From Rhodopseudomonas rhenobacensis (GTDB lineage Bacteria > Pseudomonadota > Alphaproteobacteria > Rhizobiales > Xanthobacteraceae), in assembly GCF_014203125.1 (NCBI RefSeq), contig NZ_JACHIH010000038.1, positions 1 to 47,622 of the forward strand: 47,622 bases of DNA, read 5' to 3'. A model generated the notes under the pieces. The model had not been told where the DNA came from, did no database searches, and worked only from the letters and a program-made list of their open reading frames with translations. Shown in pieces: positions 8,457 to 19,407 of this stretch; positions within the stretch are counted from its first letter, which is position 1; each line of letters opens with the position of its first letter. The position numbers and the translations under genes are program-made.

Positions 8457-9695
8457 ATGGCTCTCGCCCAACAGACGTCGACCAGTGCCGAGCGGGTGCA
8501 GTACCTCGAGACGATCCGGGGGCTGGCGGCGGTGCAGGTGTTGCTGCTGCATTGCCTGTCGGCCTACGCGCCGGCGCTGGTGTTCTCCAGGCTGAGTGAC
8601 GGGACGGTGGCCGCCACCCTCGGCGCGTCGCCGCTGTTCTTCCTCTATGACGGATATTCGGCGGTCTACATCTTCTTCATTCTCAGCGGCTACGTGCTGA
8701 CACGGTCGTTCGAAAGCCATCCGGCGGGGCCGCTGGCGAACGTGCTGGCGCGGCTGGTCCGGCTCGGGATTCCGGCGGTGGCGGCCTGCGCGGTGTCGGC
8801 GGCGCTGTATGCGCTGTTCGCCGGCGCCAATATCGAGGCCGGACAGCTGCTGCAGTCGGCATGGTTTGCAAAGCTGTGGCGGCCGGATTTGACGCCGCTG
8901 TATTTTGCCAAGGACGCGGTCGCTAACGCGCTGCTGCTCGGCTATCAGAATGCCGAAGGTCTCGGGCTGTTCACCCCGCTGTTGGATCCGCCGGCCAGAT
9001 CCTTCGTCGCGCCGCTGTGGAGCTTGAGCTGGGAATTCTGGGGCTCCCTGCTCACCCTGCTGATGGTGCTGATCCGCCGCGGCTCCGCGGAGTTTCGGCT
9101 CGCCGCATTGCTGCTGTTGACCGTGTGTTTTCTGAGCAGCTCGATGTTGTGCTTCATCGTCGGTCATGTCGCCGCGCTGTACAGGATCGCCGAGAAGCCG
9201 CCGGTGCTGAATCGCTGGGCCGGCTGGGCGCTGCTTGGCGCCGGCATCGGCTGCTGCGTGGTGTCGGAGACCTGGCAGCCTGATATCCTCAAGGCATTTT
9301 GCGGCTGGTCCGGCGTCACGGTGTATCCGGGGCCGGGGCCTTACCTGTTCCAGAAGGTCATCGGCTCCATTTTGATCTGCGCCGGAATAACGCAGTTGAG
9401 TTCGCTGCGCCGCCTGCTGTCGCGGCCGCGGCTGGTCGGATACGCGCAATTGTCGTTTCCGCTCTATCTGGTGCACTGGCCGATCCTGTTCGGCCCCGGC
9501 GCGGCGCTGTTTCTCGCGACCTACGCCACCTTCGGAATCGCCGCCTCGCAGGTGCTGGCGATCGCGTTCTGTATCGTCGCCTCGCTGCTGGCGGCGCAGG
9601 CCTTCGCGCCGGTCGATCGGCTCGCGGTGCAGCTGTCGCGGATGATCCGGCGTTGGCGCGGCAGCAGGGCTGAGGTCGGCGCTACGGTTGGATGA
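8457..9695 (+). CDS. Acyltransferase family 3 (OafA/YrhL-type) membrane protein
   Basis: 412-aa polytopic membrane O-acyltransferase of the acyltransferase-3 family, which moves acetyl or other acyl groups onto sugars of exported polysaccharides, lipids or glycans. The N-terminal motif ETIRGLAAVQVLLLHC contains R21-G22 and the conserved His32. A second family motif near the C-terminus is LSFPLYLVHWPI. About ten hydrophobic segments follow in between (for example YIFFILSGYVLTRS). The ATG at 8457 is chosen because it starts MALAQQTS just before the first motif; an in-frame TTG 39 bases upstream is possible. The 3' end overlaps the convergent hydrolase gene by 14 bases. The substrate is not readable from sequence, but pairing with an esterase-like gene suggests O-acetylation of a surface glycan. 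Confidence 0.85.
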   Translation: MALAQQTSTSAERVQYLETIRGLAAVQVLLLHCLSAYAPALVFSRLSDGTVAATLGASPLFFLYDGYSAVYIFFILSGYVLTRSFESHPAGPLANVLARLVRLGIPAVAACAVSAALYALFAGANIEAGQLLQSAWFAKLWRPDLTPLYFAKDAVANALLLGYQNAEGLGLFTPLLDPPARSFVAPLWSLSWEFWGSLLTLLMVLIRRGSAEFRLAALLLLTVCFLSSSMLCFIVGHVAALYRIAEKPPVLNRWAGWALLGAGIGCCVVSETWQPDILKAFCGWSGVTVYPGPGPYLFQKVIGSILICAGITQLSSLRRLLSRPRLVGYAQLSFPLYLVHWPILFGPGAALFLATYATFGIAASQVLAIAFCIVASLLAAQAFAPVDRLAVQLSRMIRRWRGSRAEVGATVG

Positions 9696-10494
9696 AGGCG
9701 GCCCACAACGCCGCGTTCGCCAGCGTGCCGATCCCATTCATGTGGCATCCGTCGCGCGCATCGCGACCTTCATTGCCGATTGCATCGGTGTCCGGGCCGC
9801 GGCGGATATCCAGCGCGGCATCGACCGCCAGCAGCTGCGCCTTGCGGATCGCAGCGACATTGACCGGCGTGTCACGGCCGCATCTGGTGCTCTGGCTCAC
9901 AAAGAACGGCGCCGCGATGCCGGCGGCGCGAATTCGGCCGACCAGTCTGTGCACCTGAGAGACATACTCCTCGGTGGTGGTGGCCAGCTGTGCGTCGGTT
10001 TCGCCCTGCTGAAACAGAATGTGCGTCGGCTGAAGTCCGGCGGTCTTGAGCTGGGCGATCAGCTTGTCGAGCCGCCGCACATGGGTGGTGTTGAGCGCTT
10101 CGATCGAGGCGCCGCCCTTCGACGCGGTGGCGATCACCACGCGCTGGTAGCGCCCGCTCTCGATCAATAGGTCGCCGAGCCGGGTGCCGACATGACCGCC
10201 GATCGAGTCGGCGCCGAGCAGCGGGTCGACGGCGGCGAAGCATTTGCCGCTGGCCGGATCGAAATTGTCGACGGCGTGACGCGCCTGGTAGCGCTGACTG
10301 CCGAAATTGGCGGCGTTGCTCTGGCCGTAGATCACGATGATCGCGGTGCCAGGCGAGCCGGGCTCGCAGGGACGATCACGCCGCTCGGGCGCCGGCAGCG
10401 GCGACCCCAGCCGCACGCCTCCACCGATCCGCGTGCCGGCAACGCCGATCAGGATGCCGACACCGAGGAGGGCCCACCCAACCCATCGTTTCAA
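9682..10494 (-). CDS. SGNH hydrolase, sialate O-acetylesterase-like, membrane-anchored
   Basis: 270-aa protein with an N-terminal hydrophobic anchor or signal (WVGWALLGVGILIGVAG) followed by a GDSL/SGNH esterase fold. The nucleophile block is IYGQSNAANFGS with Ser59, the third block is QGETD (163-167), and the Asp/His block is D248-G-C-H251 in RDGCHMNG. This pattern matches the sialate O-acetylesterase family, which removes acetyl groups from sugars outside the cytoplasm. The start is TTG at 10494, supported by GGAG seven bases upstream; no in-frame ATG is nearby. It runs tail-to-tail with the acyltransferase and overlaps it by 14 bases. It could act on the same glycan as the acyltransferase, which is inference. 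Confidence 0.75.
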   Translation of the reverse strand: MKRWVGWALLGVGILIGVAGTRIGGGVRLGSPLPAPERRDRPCEPGSPGTAIIVIYGQSNAANFGSQRYQARHAVDNFDPASGKCFAAVDPLLGADSIGGHVGTRLGDLLIESGRYQRVVIATASKGGASIEALNTTHVRRLDKLIAQLKTAGLQPTHILFQQGETDAQLATTTEEYVSQVHRLVGRIRAAGIAAPFFVSQSTRCGRDTPVNVAAIRKAQLLAVDAALDIRRGPDTDAIGNEGRDARDGCHMNGIGTLANAALWAAFIQP

Positions 10495-10567
10495 GACGAA
10501 TCTCCGCCACCAACCGATGCGCCACCATGATGCAAAACGGGAATCGGCGCAGCCGATAATCCGGATG

Positions 10568-10597
10568 CAAAAATGCCGCCCCGAAGCGGGGCGGCAT
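10568..10597 (-). terminator. Intrinsic terminator of the small secreted protein gene
   Basis: Perfect stem ATGCCGCCCC/GGGGCGGCAT around a GAAGC loop (10573-10597), followed on the minus strand by TTTTT (10572-10568). It lies 33 bases after the stop codon of the leftward gene and separates it from the hydrolase gene downstream. Confidence 0.85.
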
Positions 10598-10629
10598 GTG
10601 GCCGGTATCAGAAGCTAGCGGAGTCCTGC

Positions 10630-10989
10630 TTACTGGCAGGGATGCATCCGGCCGTCCTCGCCGCGGAACCAGGTTCCCGGCTGGCAGACGAAGCCGTTCC
10701 GCTTGGCGTAGGAGTCGTCATAGGCGTAGGCATCGGGGCCGCCGAACGGCGCCGCGGTGATCGCGCCGGCCGTTCCGATCGCACCACCCACGACGCCGGC
10801 GGCGACATCGGCCGGCCAGAACGCGTTGCTGTCGTAGTTGCGGTCGTGACGGTAGCCGCGCTCGGCGCGATAATCCCGGCTGTAGCTGCGATCGGGACCG
10901 TTCCAACCCGACATCTGCTGCGCCATCACCGGGGTGGCCAGGGCGGTGGTCAGAACGCCGGCGGCGGCAATAATCGACAAACGAGACAT
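10630..10989 (-). CDS. Small secreted protein with glycine-rich segment
   Basis: 119-aa protein of unknown function. A Sec signal peptide is clear (MSRLSIIAAAGVLTTALA then PVMAQQ). The mature part is rich in Arg, Tyr and Asp, followed by a small-residue segment AAGVVGGAIGTAGAITAAP that could insert in a membrane, and a C-terminal Cys-Gln-Pro-Gly...Pro-Cys-Gln motif with two cysteines. The ATG at 10989 is chosen over an upstream in-frame start because AGGAGG lies about six bases before it. Proteins of this layout are common and uncharacterised in the Bradyrhizobium group. It has its own terminator. Confidence 0.75.
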   Translation of the reverse strand: MSRLSIIAAAGVLTTALATPVMAQQMSGWNGPDRSYSRDYRAERGYRHDRNYDSNAFWPADVAAGVVGGAIGTAGAITAAPFGGPDAYAYDDSYAKRNGFVCQPGTWFRGEDGRMHPCQ

Positions 10990-11117
10990 GAAATCCTCCT
11001 GCGTGATTGATGCCAAACCAACCGTCCGCAGGGCAGCGTGTTCCGCCGCGTTGTGCAGTGCAGTTCAAACCGATGTGAGCCGCGTCGCTTCCACCGCCGG
11101 GCGCGGCGGCCTCGGCG

Positions 11118-11321
11118 TTAACCCTGGTTGCCGTCCGCGGCCAATTCGCCGGCGATGGCGCGGTCGATCGCGTCGATCAGAATCTGCGTCTCGACGAACT
11201 TGTTGCGGGACCGCTCGGCGGTGCTGCGGTCGAACGGCGCCGCGAGAATCTTGGCGAAGCTGTCGCGATCCTCGATCATGCGCCGACGCGCCTGTTTCAG
11301 GGTTTCCAAACGCTCAGTCAT
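11118..11321 (-). CDS. Small hypothetical protein, 67 aa
   Basis: 67-aa, highly charged protein starting MTERLETLKQARRRMIEDRD, predicted mostly helical with no membrane segment or Cys. GGGGA lies about seven bases upstream of the ATG. No domain recognised. It sits between the secreted protein gene and tRNA-Asn, all on the minus strand. The regular heptad-like pattern of hydrophobics suggests a helical hairpin or coiled coil, which is inference. Confidence 0.6.
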   Translation of the reverse strand: MTERLETLKQARRRMIEDRDSFAKILAAPFDRSTAERSRNKFVETQILIDAIDRAIAGELAADGNQG

Positions 11322-11428
11322 GCTTCAGTCCCCGATCGCGCATCGTGTGATGCGAACGCAAAGATTTGCCGGCGAGCGCCGCGGGCGGGTTCAGAGCCAT
11401 GTGGTGACGGCGATCTGATTGAGAATGT

Positions 11429-11503
11429 TGGCTCCCCGGGCCGGATTCGAACCAGCGACCAACCGGTTAACAGCCGGTTGCTCTACCACTGAGCTACCAG
11501 GGA
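11429..11503 (-). tRNA. tRNA-Asn (GTT)
   Basis: On the minus strand the acceptor TCCCTGG pairs with CCGGGGA, the D arm reads TAGCTCAGTGGTAGAGCA, the anticodon loop CTGTTAA has GTT (complement of 11469-11471), and the T loop is TTCGAAT. The 3' CCA is encoded (complement of 11429-11431). Confidence 0.95.
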
Positions 11504-11672
11504 ACAGAGCGAAGCGAAGCTCGCGAGCGTGCCTATAGCAAGGCCTCCGCGGCTTGCAAAGCGGGAAATTGCGCAACCCGCACCGAATGTACCCCGGAAT
11601 GGTCGATGTTCTGCAGGAACTTGTCTCCGGGGCCGCGGTTGACCGCGCCATCCCGGTCCGCGGAGACGTCAA

Positions 11673-11879
11673 ATGCCCGATCCTCAGAATGATTCGCTGC
11701 GCAGTGCTGCTTGGCGCGATTCGGTGTCGCCCAATGGTCCGCTCGATGCACAAGGCGCGGCCATCAGCGACGACGAATGCCTGCGGCGGCTCGAGGTCGC
11801 GGTGGGACTGCACGACGTCGAGCGGCTCGATGAAGTCGCTTCGCTGATCGGCCGTCTCGCGGTGCCTTTGGAATGTTGA
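11673..11879 (+). CDS. Small hypothetical protein, 68 aa
   Basis: 68-aa ORF starting MPDPQNDSLRSAAWRDSVSP with GGAGA seven bases upstream of the ATG. The second half is amphipathic and helical (DECLRRLEVAVGLHDVERLD). No domain recognised. It lies alone between tRNA-Asn and the methyltransferase gene. The reading frame is open and codon use is GC3-rich like that of its neighbours, but the evidence is modest. Confidence 0.45.
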   Translation: MPDPQNDSLRSAAWRDSVSPNGPLDAQGAAISDDECLRRLEVAVGLHDVERLDEVASLIGRLAVPLEC

Positions 11880-12036
11880 TCGGGCGCTGATCGCGGGCGT
11901 CGCAGGCGTCCGACGCGACGGGCAGGGGTGATCGCGCCAGGCGGGGCAACCCGGTGCCGCACGCTGTTGCGTTTTGACAATCCTTGCATCAAACATGGCG
12001 CGCGCGGCGCGACCGTTTTGATTGCAAGGATACCTC

Positions 12037-12702
12037 ATGCCCGATTTCTCGACCGCCCGACGGTTCATGGTGGATGGTCAGATCCGGCCCAGCAGCGTCA
12101 CCGACTGGCGAATCATCGACGCGATGCGCGCGGTGCCACGCGAGGCGTTCGTGCCGGACAGTCAGAGCGAACTGGCCTATCTCGACCTCGATCTCGACGT
12201 CAGCGGCCCCGGACCTGTGAAACGCTACCTGCTGCAGCCCGCCGTCACCGCCCGGTTGCTGCAATCCGTCAATCTGCAGGCGAGCGATCGCGTGCTGGTG
12301 GTCGGCTGCGCCACCGGCTACCTCGCGGCGCTGGCGGCCCGCATGGCGGACCTCGTGGTCGCGACCGAATGCGAGCCCAGCATCGCCGCCGAAGCCAGCC
12401 AGATCCTCGGCCGCCTCGGCGTCACCAACGTCCGGGTGCATCAGGCTCCGTCGGGCGAGGGCTATGCCGCCAGTGCGCCTTACGATGTGATCATTCTCAA
12501 CGGCGCCACCGAGATCGTCCCGCTGCAATTGTACCAGCAGCTGCGCGAGGCCGGCCGGCTGATCGGCGTGTTCGCGCTCGGCCGCACGCCGCGCGCCGAG
12601 ATCGTGACGCGCTCCGACGACGACTTCGGCAGCCGGCCGTTGTTCGATACCTCGGCCCCGGTACTGCCCGGGCTGGAACGCCCCAAGGGCTTCGTTTTCT
12701 AG
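12037..12702 (+). CDS. PCMT-like (protein-L-isoaspartate methyltransferase family) protein, degenerate motifs
   Basis: 221-aa Rossmann-fold methyltransferase of the PCMT family, which repairs isoaspartyl residues using S-adenosylmethionine. The N-terminus (MVDGQIRPSSVTDWRII) and the position upstream of tolC match the alphaproteobacterial branch. Key motifs are altered. The SAM loop usually written GTGSGY reads GCATGY (90-95), losing the middle Gly. The substrate segment usually containing Thr-Ile-Ser-x-Pro reads YLLQPAVTA (64-72), so the conserved Ser is Leu. It may therefore bind SAM differently or act on another substrate. The start is the ATG with AAGGA upstream; a TTG five codons earlier is also open. 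It lies 100 bases before tolC. Confidence 0.75.
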   Translation: MPDFSTARRFMVDGQIRPSSVTDWRIIDAMRAVPREAFVPDSQSELAYLDLDLDVSGPGPVKRYLLQPAVTARLLQSVNLQASDRVLVVGCATGYLAALAARMADLVVATECEPSIAAEASQILGRLGVTNVRVHQAPSGEGYAASAPYDVIILNGATEIVPLQLYQQLREAGRLIGVFALGRTPRAEIVTRSDDDFGSRPLFDTSAPVLPGLERPKGFVF

Positions 12703-12802
12703 CGATTCCTGGGGTAATTCTCGTTGAAAATCAGAAGTGTGACTTGGATGCCCCAGATCGAGAGTTTCGACCGGGGCTCCGGCGAAGGGGTTCCGTCGGG
12801 CG

Positions 12803-14299
12803 ATGCTGTGCCTTATGTTGCGGCGGGACTTCGACTGTGAAGACAGGGCGGATCGACGCGGGGTTGCGTGGGTGGCGCTTTTTGGTTGGAATGGATTGCC
12901 ACGGATGGGTGGGTTTCGACGATACGCTGCCGGCACCGCGATCGCCGGACTGATTCTGGCTCATCTCGGCACGACGCCGGTGCTTGCCGATACGATCGAA
13001 GCGGCACTGGTCCGCGCCTATCAGAGCAACCCGCAGCTCAACGCCCAGCGCGCCTCGGTGCGCTCCACCGACGAGAACGTGCCGCAGGCGTTGTCGGGCT
13101 ATCGGCCGCGGGTCTCGGTGACCGCCAGCGGCGGCTATCAATACACCGACGTGATCGCGACGCAGGGCGGCCAGACCGGCCGCATCCACGGCGATACGGC
13201 GCCGCGCGCGGTCGGCGTCACCGCCACCCAGACCTTGTTCAACGGCAACCAGACCGCCAACCGCACCCGCGCGGCGGAAAGTCAGGTGTCGTCGGCGCGC
13301 GAAGGACTGCGCGTGCTGGAGCAGAGCGTGATGCTGTCGGCGGCGACGATCTACATGGACTACTTGCGCGATGCGGCGATCGTCGAAGTTCAGCGCAGCA
13401 ACGTCCGGGTGCTCGAACAGACCTTGAAGCAGACCCGCGACCGCTTCAACGTCGGCGAGGTGACCCGCACCGACGTGGCGCAGTCCGAGGCGCAACTCGC
13501 CGCCGGCCGCACTCAGCAGCTCACCGCCGAATCCAACCTCACCACGACGCGCTCGAACTTCCGCCGCATCATCGGCAACGAGCCCCAGGCGCTGGCGCCG
13601 GGCTCGCCGGTGGATCGTTTTCTGCCGGCGACGCTGCCGACCGCCATCGAACTCGGCCTCACCGAAAATCCCAACGTCACCGCCTCGATGTTCGGCATCG
13701 ACGTCAGCTTCCTCAACGTCAAGGTCAACGAGGGCGCGCTGTTTCCGACGCTGACGCTGCAGGGCAACGCGCAGCAGGGCTACGAACAGACCATCAGCAC
13801 GCCGCGCCAGTTCATCGCCTCCGCGGTCGCGCAGCTGACGGTGCCGGTCTATCAGGGCGGCGCCGAATACGCGCTGATCCGGCAGTCCAAGGAAACCCTA
13901 GCGCAGCAGCGTCTCAACCTCGAGCAGGTCCGCGACCAGACCCGCGCCAGCGTGGTGCAGGCCTGGGGCCAGCTGTTGGCCGGCCGCGCCCAGGTGTCTT
14001 CGGCGCAGGCCCAGGTCTCCGCCTCGGAAATCGCGCTGAACGGCGTGCGCGAGGAAGCCCGGGCCGGGCAGCGCACCACGCTCGACGTGTTGAACGCGCA
14101 GCAGGCGCTGGTCAACGCGCGGGTGGCGCTGGTCACCGCACAGCACGACCGCGTGGTCGCCTCTTACGCCGTGCTCAATGCGGTCGGCCGGCTGTCGCCG
14201 CAGGTGTTGAAGCTCAACACCACGGTGTATGACCCGAGCGTGCACTACCAGCAGGTCCGCGACAGCTGGATCGGCGTGCGCACCCCCGACGGTCGCTAA
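12803..14299 (+). CDS. tolC: TolC-family outer-membrane efflux/secretion channel
   Basis: Outer-membrane channel with a periplasmic helical tunnel, used by type I secretion and tripartite efflux pumps. After a signal peptide (GTAIAGLILAHLGTTPVLA then DTIEAALVRAY) come two homologous outer-membrane-factor repeats, rich in Gln and Ala heptads (for example QAQVSASEIALNGVREEA). The first begins near SNPQLNAQRASVRS and the second near ENPNVTASMFGID. Length is 498 aa from the ATG at 12803. The ATG at 12905 (464 aa) starts just before the signal peptide and is an equally good start. It lies between the PCMT-like gene and popZ. It could serve the MdtBC-type pump at the left of the window. Confidence 0.92.
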   Translation: MLCLMLRRDFDCEDRADRRGVAWVALFGWNGLPRMGGFRRYAAGTAIAGLILAHLGTTPVLADTIEAALVRAYQSNPQLNAQRASVRSTDENVPQALSGYRPRVSVTASGGYQYTDVIATQGGQTGRIHGDTAPRAVGVTATQTLFNGNQTANRTRAAESQVSSAREGLRVLEQSVMLSAATIYMDYLRDAAIVEVQRSNVRVLEQTLKQTRDRFNVGEVTRTDVAQSEAQLAAGRTQQLTAESNLTTTRSNFRRIIGNEPQALAPGSPVDRFLPATLPTAIELGLTENPNVTASMFGIDVSFLNVKVNEGALFPTLTLQGNAQQGYEQTISTPRQFIASAVAQLTVPVYQGGAEYALIRQSKETLAQQRLNLEQVRDQTRASVVQAWGQLLAGRAQVSSAQAQVSASEIALNGVREEARAGQRTTLDVLNAQQALVNARVALVTAQHDRVVASYAVLNAVGRLSPQVLKLNTTVYDPSVHYQQVRDSWIGVRTPDGR

Positions 14300-14610
14300 T
14301 CGTCGCATCACTCCGCCGCGCCGATGCAAATGGCGCGGCGTGAAGCCCGGCCTTTGCTTGCAATCGATTGTTGCCGTGCCATACCTTTTCTTGAGCGGGC
14401 AGGTCGATTCGTGCGCCGTGCTCGGCATCCTACGGGTGCCGAACAGCATGGCGTTTTGCGGGGCGGCGTCGGAAACTCTGCAGCGCTTGAACTGGGGACA
14501 AGTCACGCTCGCGTGCCGAAATCCGGCCCGCGGTTTTTCGGAACCGGAAATCTTGCGCGGCTTTGGTGTAAGACGAGTGTGAGCGCGTTGACGATGATGT
14601 GGAGTTGGGG
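14300..14610. other. tolC-popZ intergenic region with hairpin
   Basis: No gene is visible in these 311 bases. A 9-bp stem CGCCGCGCC/GGCGCGGCG (14314-14322 with 14332-14340) begins 14 bases after the tolC stop and may end tolC transcription, though no T-run follows. The remainder is expected to carry the popZ promoter, but I see no convincing -35/-10 pair. Confidence 0.4.
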
Positions 14611-15420
14611 ATGACGCAACCTGCAAAGGTCCAAGAGCCCTCGATGGAGGAGATTCTGGCGTCAATCCGGCGCATCATCGCCGATGACGAAGCCAAGCCT
14701 GCCGCGGCAGCGCCGGCGCCCGTTGCGGCCGCGCCGAAGCCGGAACCTGCGAAGCCCGTCGCCGCAGCCGCAAAGGCCCCCGCGATGAGCAACATCCCGC
14801 CCTCGGCTCATCCGGCCGCGCAAGCCGCGGCGGCGAAGCCCGCGCCGGTCAAGCCGGCACCGCCGCCGGCCGCCGCGACCGCCGAATCCAACAATCAGGA
14901 CGACATCGACGCGCTGTTGGCCGGGCTCGACGCCTCGACCACCGAGGCCGAGGTGCGGCCCGCCGCGGTGCCCGAGCCCGATCCGGATGAGGACGTGTTC
15001 GAACTCACCGACGAGATGGCGCTGCCGGATCCCGCGCCGACGTTTCAGACCGTGGAAAGCGAGGCCGACGTGGAATTCGCCGAGGCGATCCGCGCCGAGC
15101 GGGCGCAGGCGCAGCAGCCGTCCTGGTCGATGCCGGCCCCGGCCCCGGTGATGGAGCGCGCGGCGCCGCCGCCGTATCAGCCGCAGCCTTATCAGCCGGC
15201 GCAGCAGCCGGAGATGCTGTCGCGCTCGACGGTCTCGGCGGTGGAATCGGCGTTCAATTCCCTGGCCAACACCGTGCTGAGCAACAACGCCCGCACGCTG
15301 GAGGATCTCGTCAAGGAGATGCTGCGGCCGATGCTGAAGTCCTGGCTCGACGACAATCTGCCGCAACTGGTGGAGCGGATCGTCAAGGCCGAAATCGAGC
15401 GGGTTTCGCGCGGCCGTTGA
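14611..15420 (+). CDS. popZ: PopZ-type polar organizing protein (DUF2497)
   Basis: 269-aa polar scaffold protein. In Caulobacter PopZ self-assembles at cell poles and anchors ParB-bound centromeres and signalling proteins. The three-part layout is plain: an N-terminal helix SMEEILASIRRIIADDE (11-27) that binds client proteins, a long Pro/Ala/acidic disordered middle, and a C-terminal oligomerisation region (LEDLVKEMLRPMLKSWL then DDNLPQLVERIVKAEIERV). The ATG at 14611 is preceded by GGAG at six bases; a GTG 12 bases earlier is open but less well placed. The tolC-popZ-valS order is shared with other alphaproteobacteria. The middle segment is longer than in Caulobacter. Confidence 0.88.
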   Translation: MTQPAKVQEPSMEEILASIRRIIADDEAKPAAAAPAPVAAAPKPEPAKPVAAAAKAPAMSNIPPSAHPAAQAAAAKPAPVKPAPPPAAATAESNNQDDIDALLAGLDASTTEAEVRPAAVPEPDPDEDVFELTDEMALPDPAPTFQTVESEADVEFAEAIRAERAQAQQPSWSMPAPAPVMERAAPPPYQPQPYQPAQQPEMLSRSTVSAVESAFNSLANTVLSNNARTLEDLVKEMLRPMLKSWLDDNLPQLVERIVKAEIERVSRGR

Positions 15421-15608
15421 CCGCGGCGCCGCGGGCGCGGCCCGCCTCGGCAGGGCGGCATTGCTGCCATTCCGAAGCGATGCCGGATTTGCCGGCGAAA
15501 TCCCGATTGAATCGGCCGAGCGTGTTGACTTGGGCCGCGCTGGCGGCTTTCTAGCGCGCGACCGGCGCAATTGCAGCCTGCCGGCGAGACCTCAGAATCG
15601 ACCCCGCC

Positions 15609-18467
<2,859 letters not shown>

Positions 18468-18511
18468 GGGCGGTTGGGACACGGTTAGTGTGCGGCGCGC
18501 TTCCAACCCAA

Positions 18512-18639
18512 GCGCCGTCATCCTGAGGAACGCGCCCGCGAGGGCGCGTGTCTCGAAGGATGACGACACGCGTGGCGCATCCTTCGAGACACCCGGCGAC
18601 GCGCTTCGCGCGACGCCGGGCTCCTCAGGATGACGGCGC
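18512..18639. repeat. Large nested palindromic repeat between convergent valS and DNA glycosylase genes
   Basis: The outer arms are a perfect 18-bp inverted repeat (18512-18529 with 18622-18639, core CGTCATCCTGAGGA). Inside are a perfect 15-bp pair GTGTCTCGAAGGATG (18548-18562) with CATCCTTCGAGACAC (18578-18592), and two smaller hairpins (CGCGCCC/GGGCGCG at 18531-18548; CCCGGCG/CGCCGGG at 18592-18620). It lies between two convergent gene ends and can fold on either transcript, so it may act as a bidirectional terminator or RNA-stability element. The sequence family differs from the repeats at 20860, 33523 and 41224. Confidence 0.85.
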
Positions 18640-18663
18640 GAGTGTTGAGAGACCGACCGAATC

Positions 18664-19266
18664 TCACCCCGCAAACGGCTTGCTGACAAACTTCGAGCCG
18701 CGCAGCCCGTAGCGCCATGGCAGCTCCGCGGCCTTGCTGATGCCGATCCTTGGACCTGCGACAATGTCGGGCTGCTCCAGCCGCGCGTGCAGCGCGAACG
18801 GCGGCGCGTCGAGCTTCAGCCCATTGTGCGCGATGGTGACGCCGAGCGCCTGCGCCAGCTTGCCCGGCCCGGAACACAGCGCGCGCTCGTCCTCGACGCC
18901 GCGCCGCCACTGCATCGCGGCGAGGCCATGGGTCGGCGCCAGCGCCCGGATCAGCACCGCGCTGGCCGAGCCTTGTTCCTCGCAGACCACGTTGAGACAC
19001 CAGTGGATGCCGTAGGAGCGATAGACATAAGCCACCCCGGGCGGGCCGAACATCACGGCGTTGCGCGGCGTCAGACCGCCATAGGAATGCGCCGCGGGGT
19101 CGCTGTGGTGATAGGCCTCGACCTCGACGATCACCCCGCCGACGCCGTCGACCAACAGCGTCGCGCCGATCAGGTCCGGCGCCACATGATGCACGCTGCG
19201 GGCAAAGAACGGCCGTTTCAGTCTGGCGCCGAGTTTCGGGACAGCTTTGACGCGCAAATCGGCCAT
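18664..19266 (-). CDS. 3-methyladenine DNA glycosylase (MPG/AAG family)
   Basis: 200-aa alkyladenine DNA glycosylase, which removes 3-methyladenine, hypoxanthine and related bases in base-excision repair. Family signatures are [20 protein letters not shown] (the glutamate that activates water lies in VEVEAY), [20 protein letters not shown] and the [10 protein letters not shown] segment. Length is typical of bacterial MPG proteins. The ATG at 19266 starts [11 protein letters not shown]; the ORF stays open far upstream across lipA, but that extension is antisense to lipA. It is divergent from lipA, with 141 bases between the starts, and convergent with valS. Confidence 0.92.
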   Translation of the reverse strand: MADLRVKAVPKLGARLKRPFFARSVHHVAPDLIGATLLVDGVGGVIVEVEAYHHSDPAAHSYGGLTPRNAVMFGPPGVAYVYRSYGIHWCLNVVCEEQGSASAVLIRALAPTHGLAAMQWRRGVEDERALCSGPGKLAQALGVTIAHNGLKLDAPPFALHARLEQPDIVAGPRIGISKAAELPWRYGLRGSKFVSKPFAG

Positions 19267-19407
19267 GGGAACTTCACGATGGCGGGGAGTGGAACGGCGA
19301 ATGAATACAGTTTGAGCATTATTCCAATGGATAATCCCCAGCAAGCCGGCCGGGTTGCGGGATGCGGCCCGGCGGATTAGGTAAAGCCTTCGCAGAACGG
19401 ACATTTC

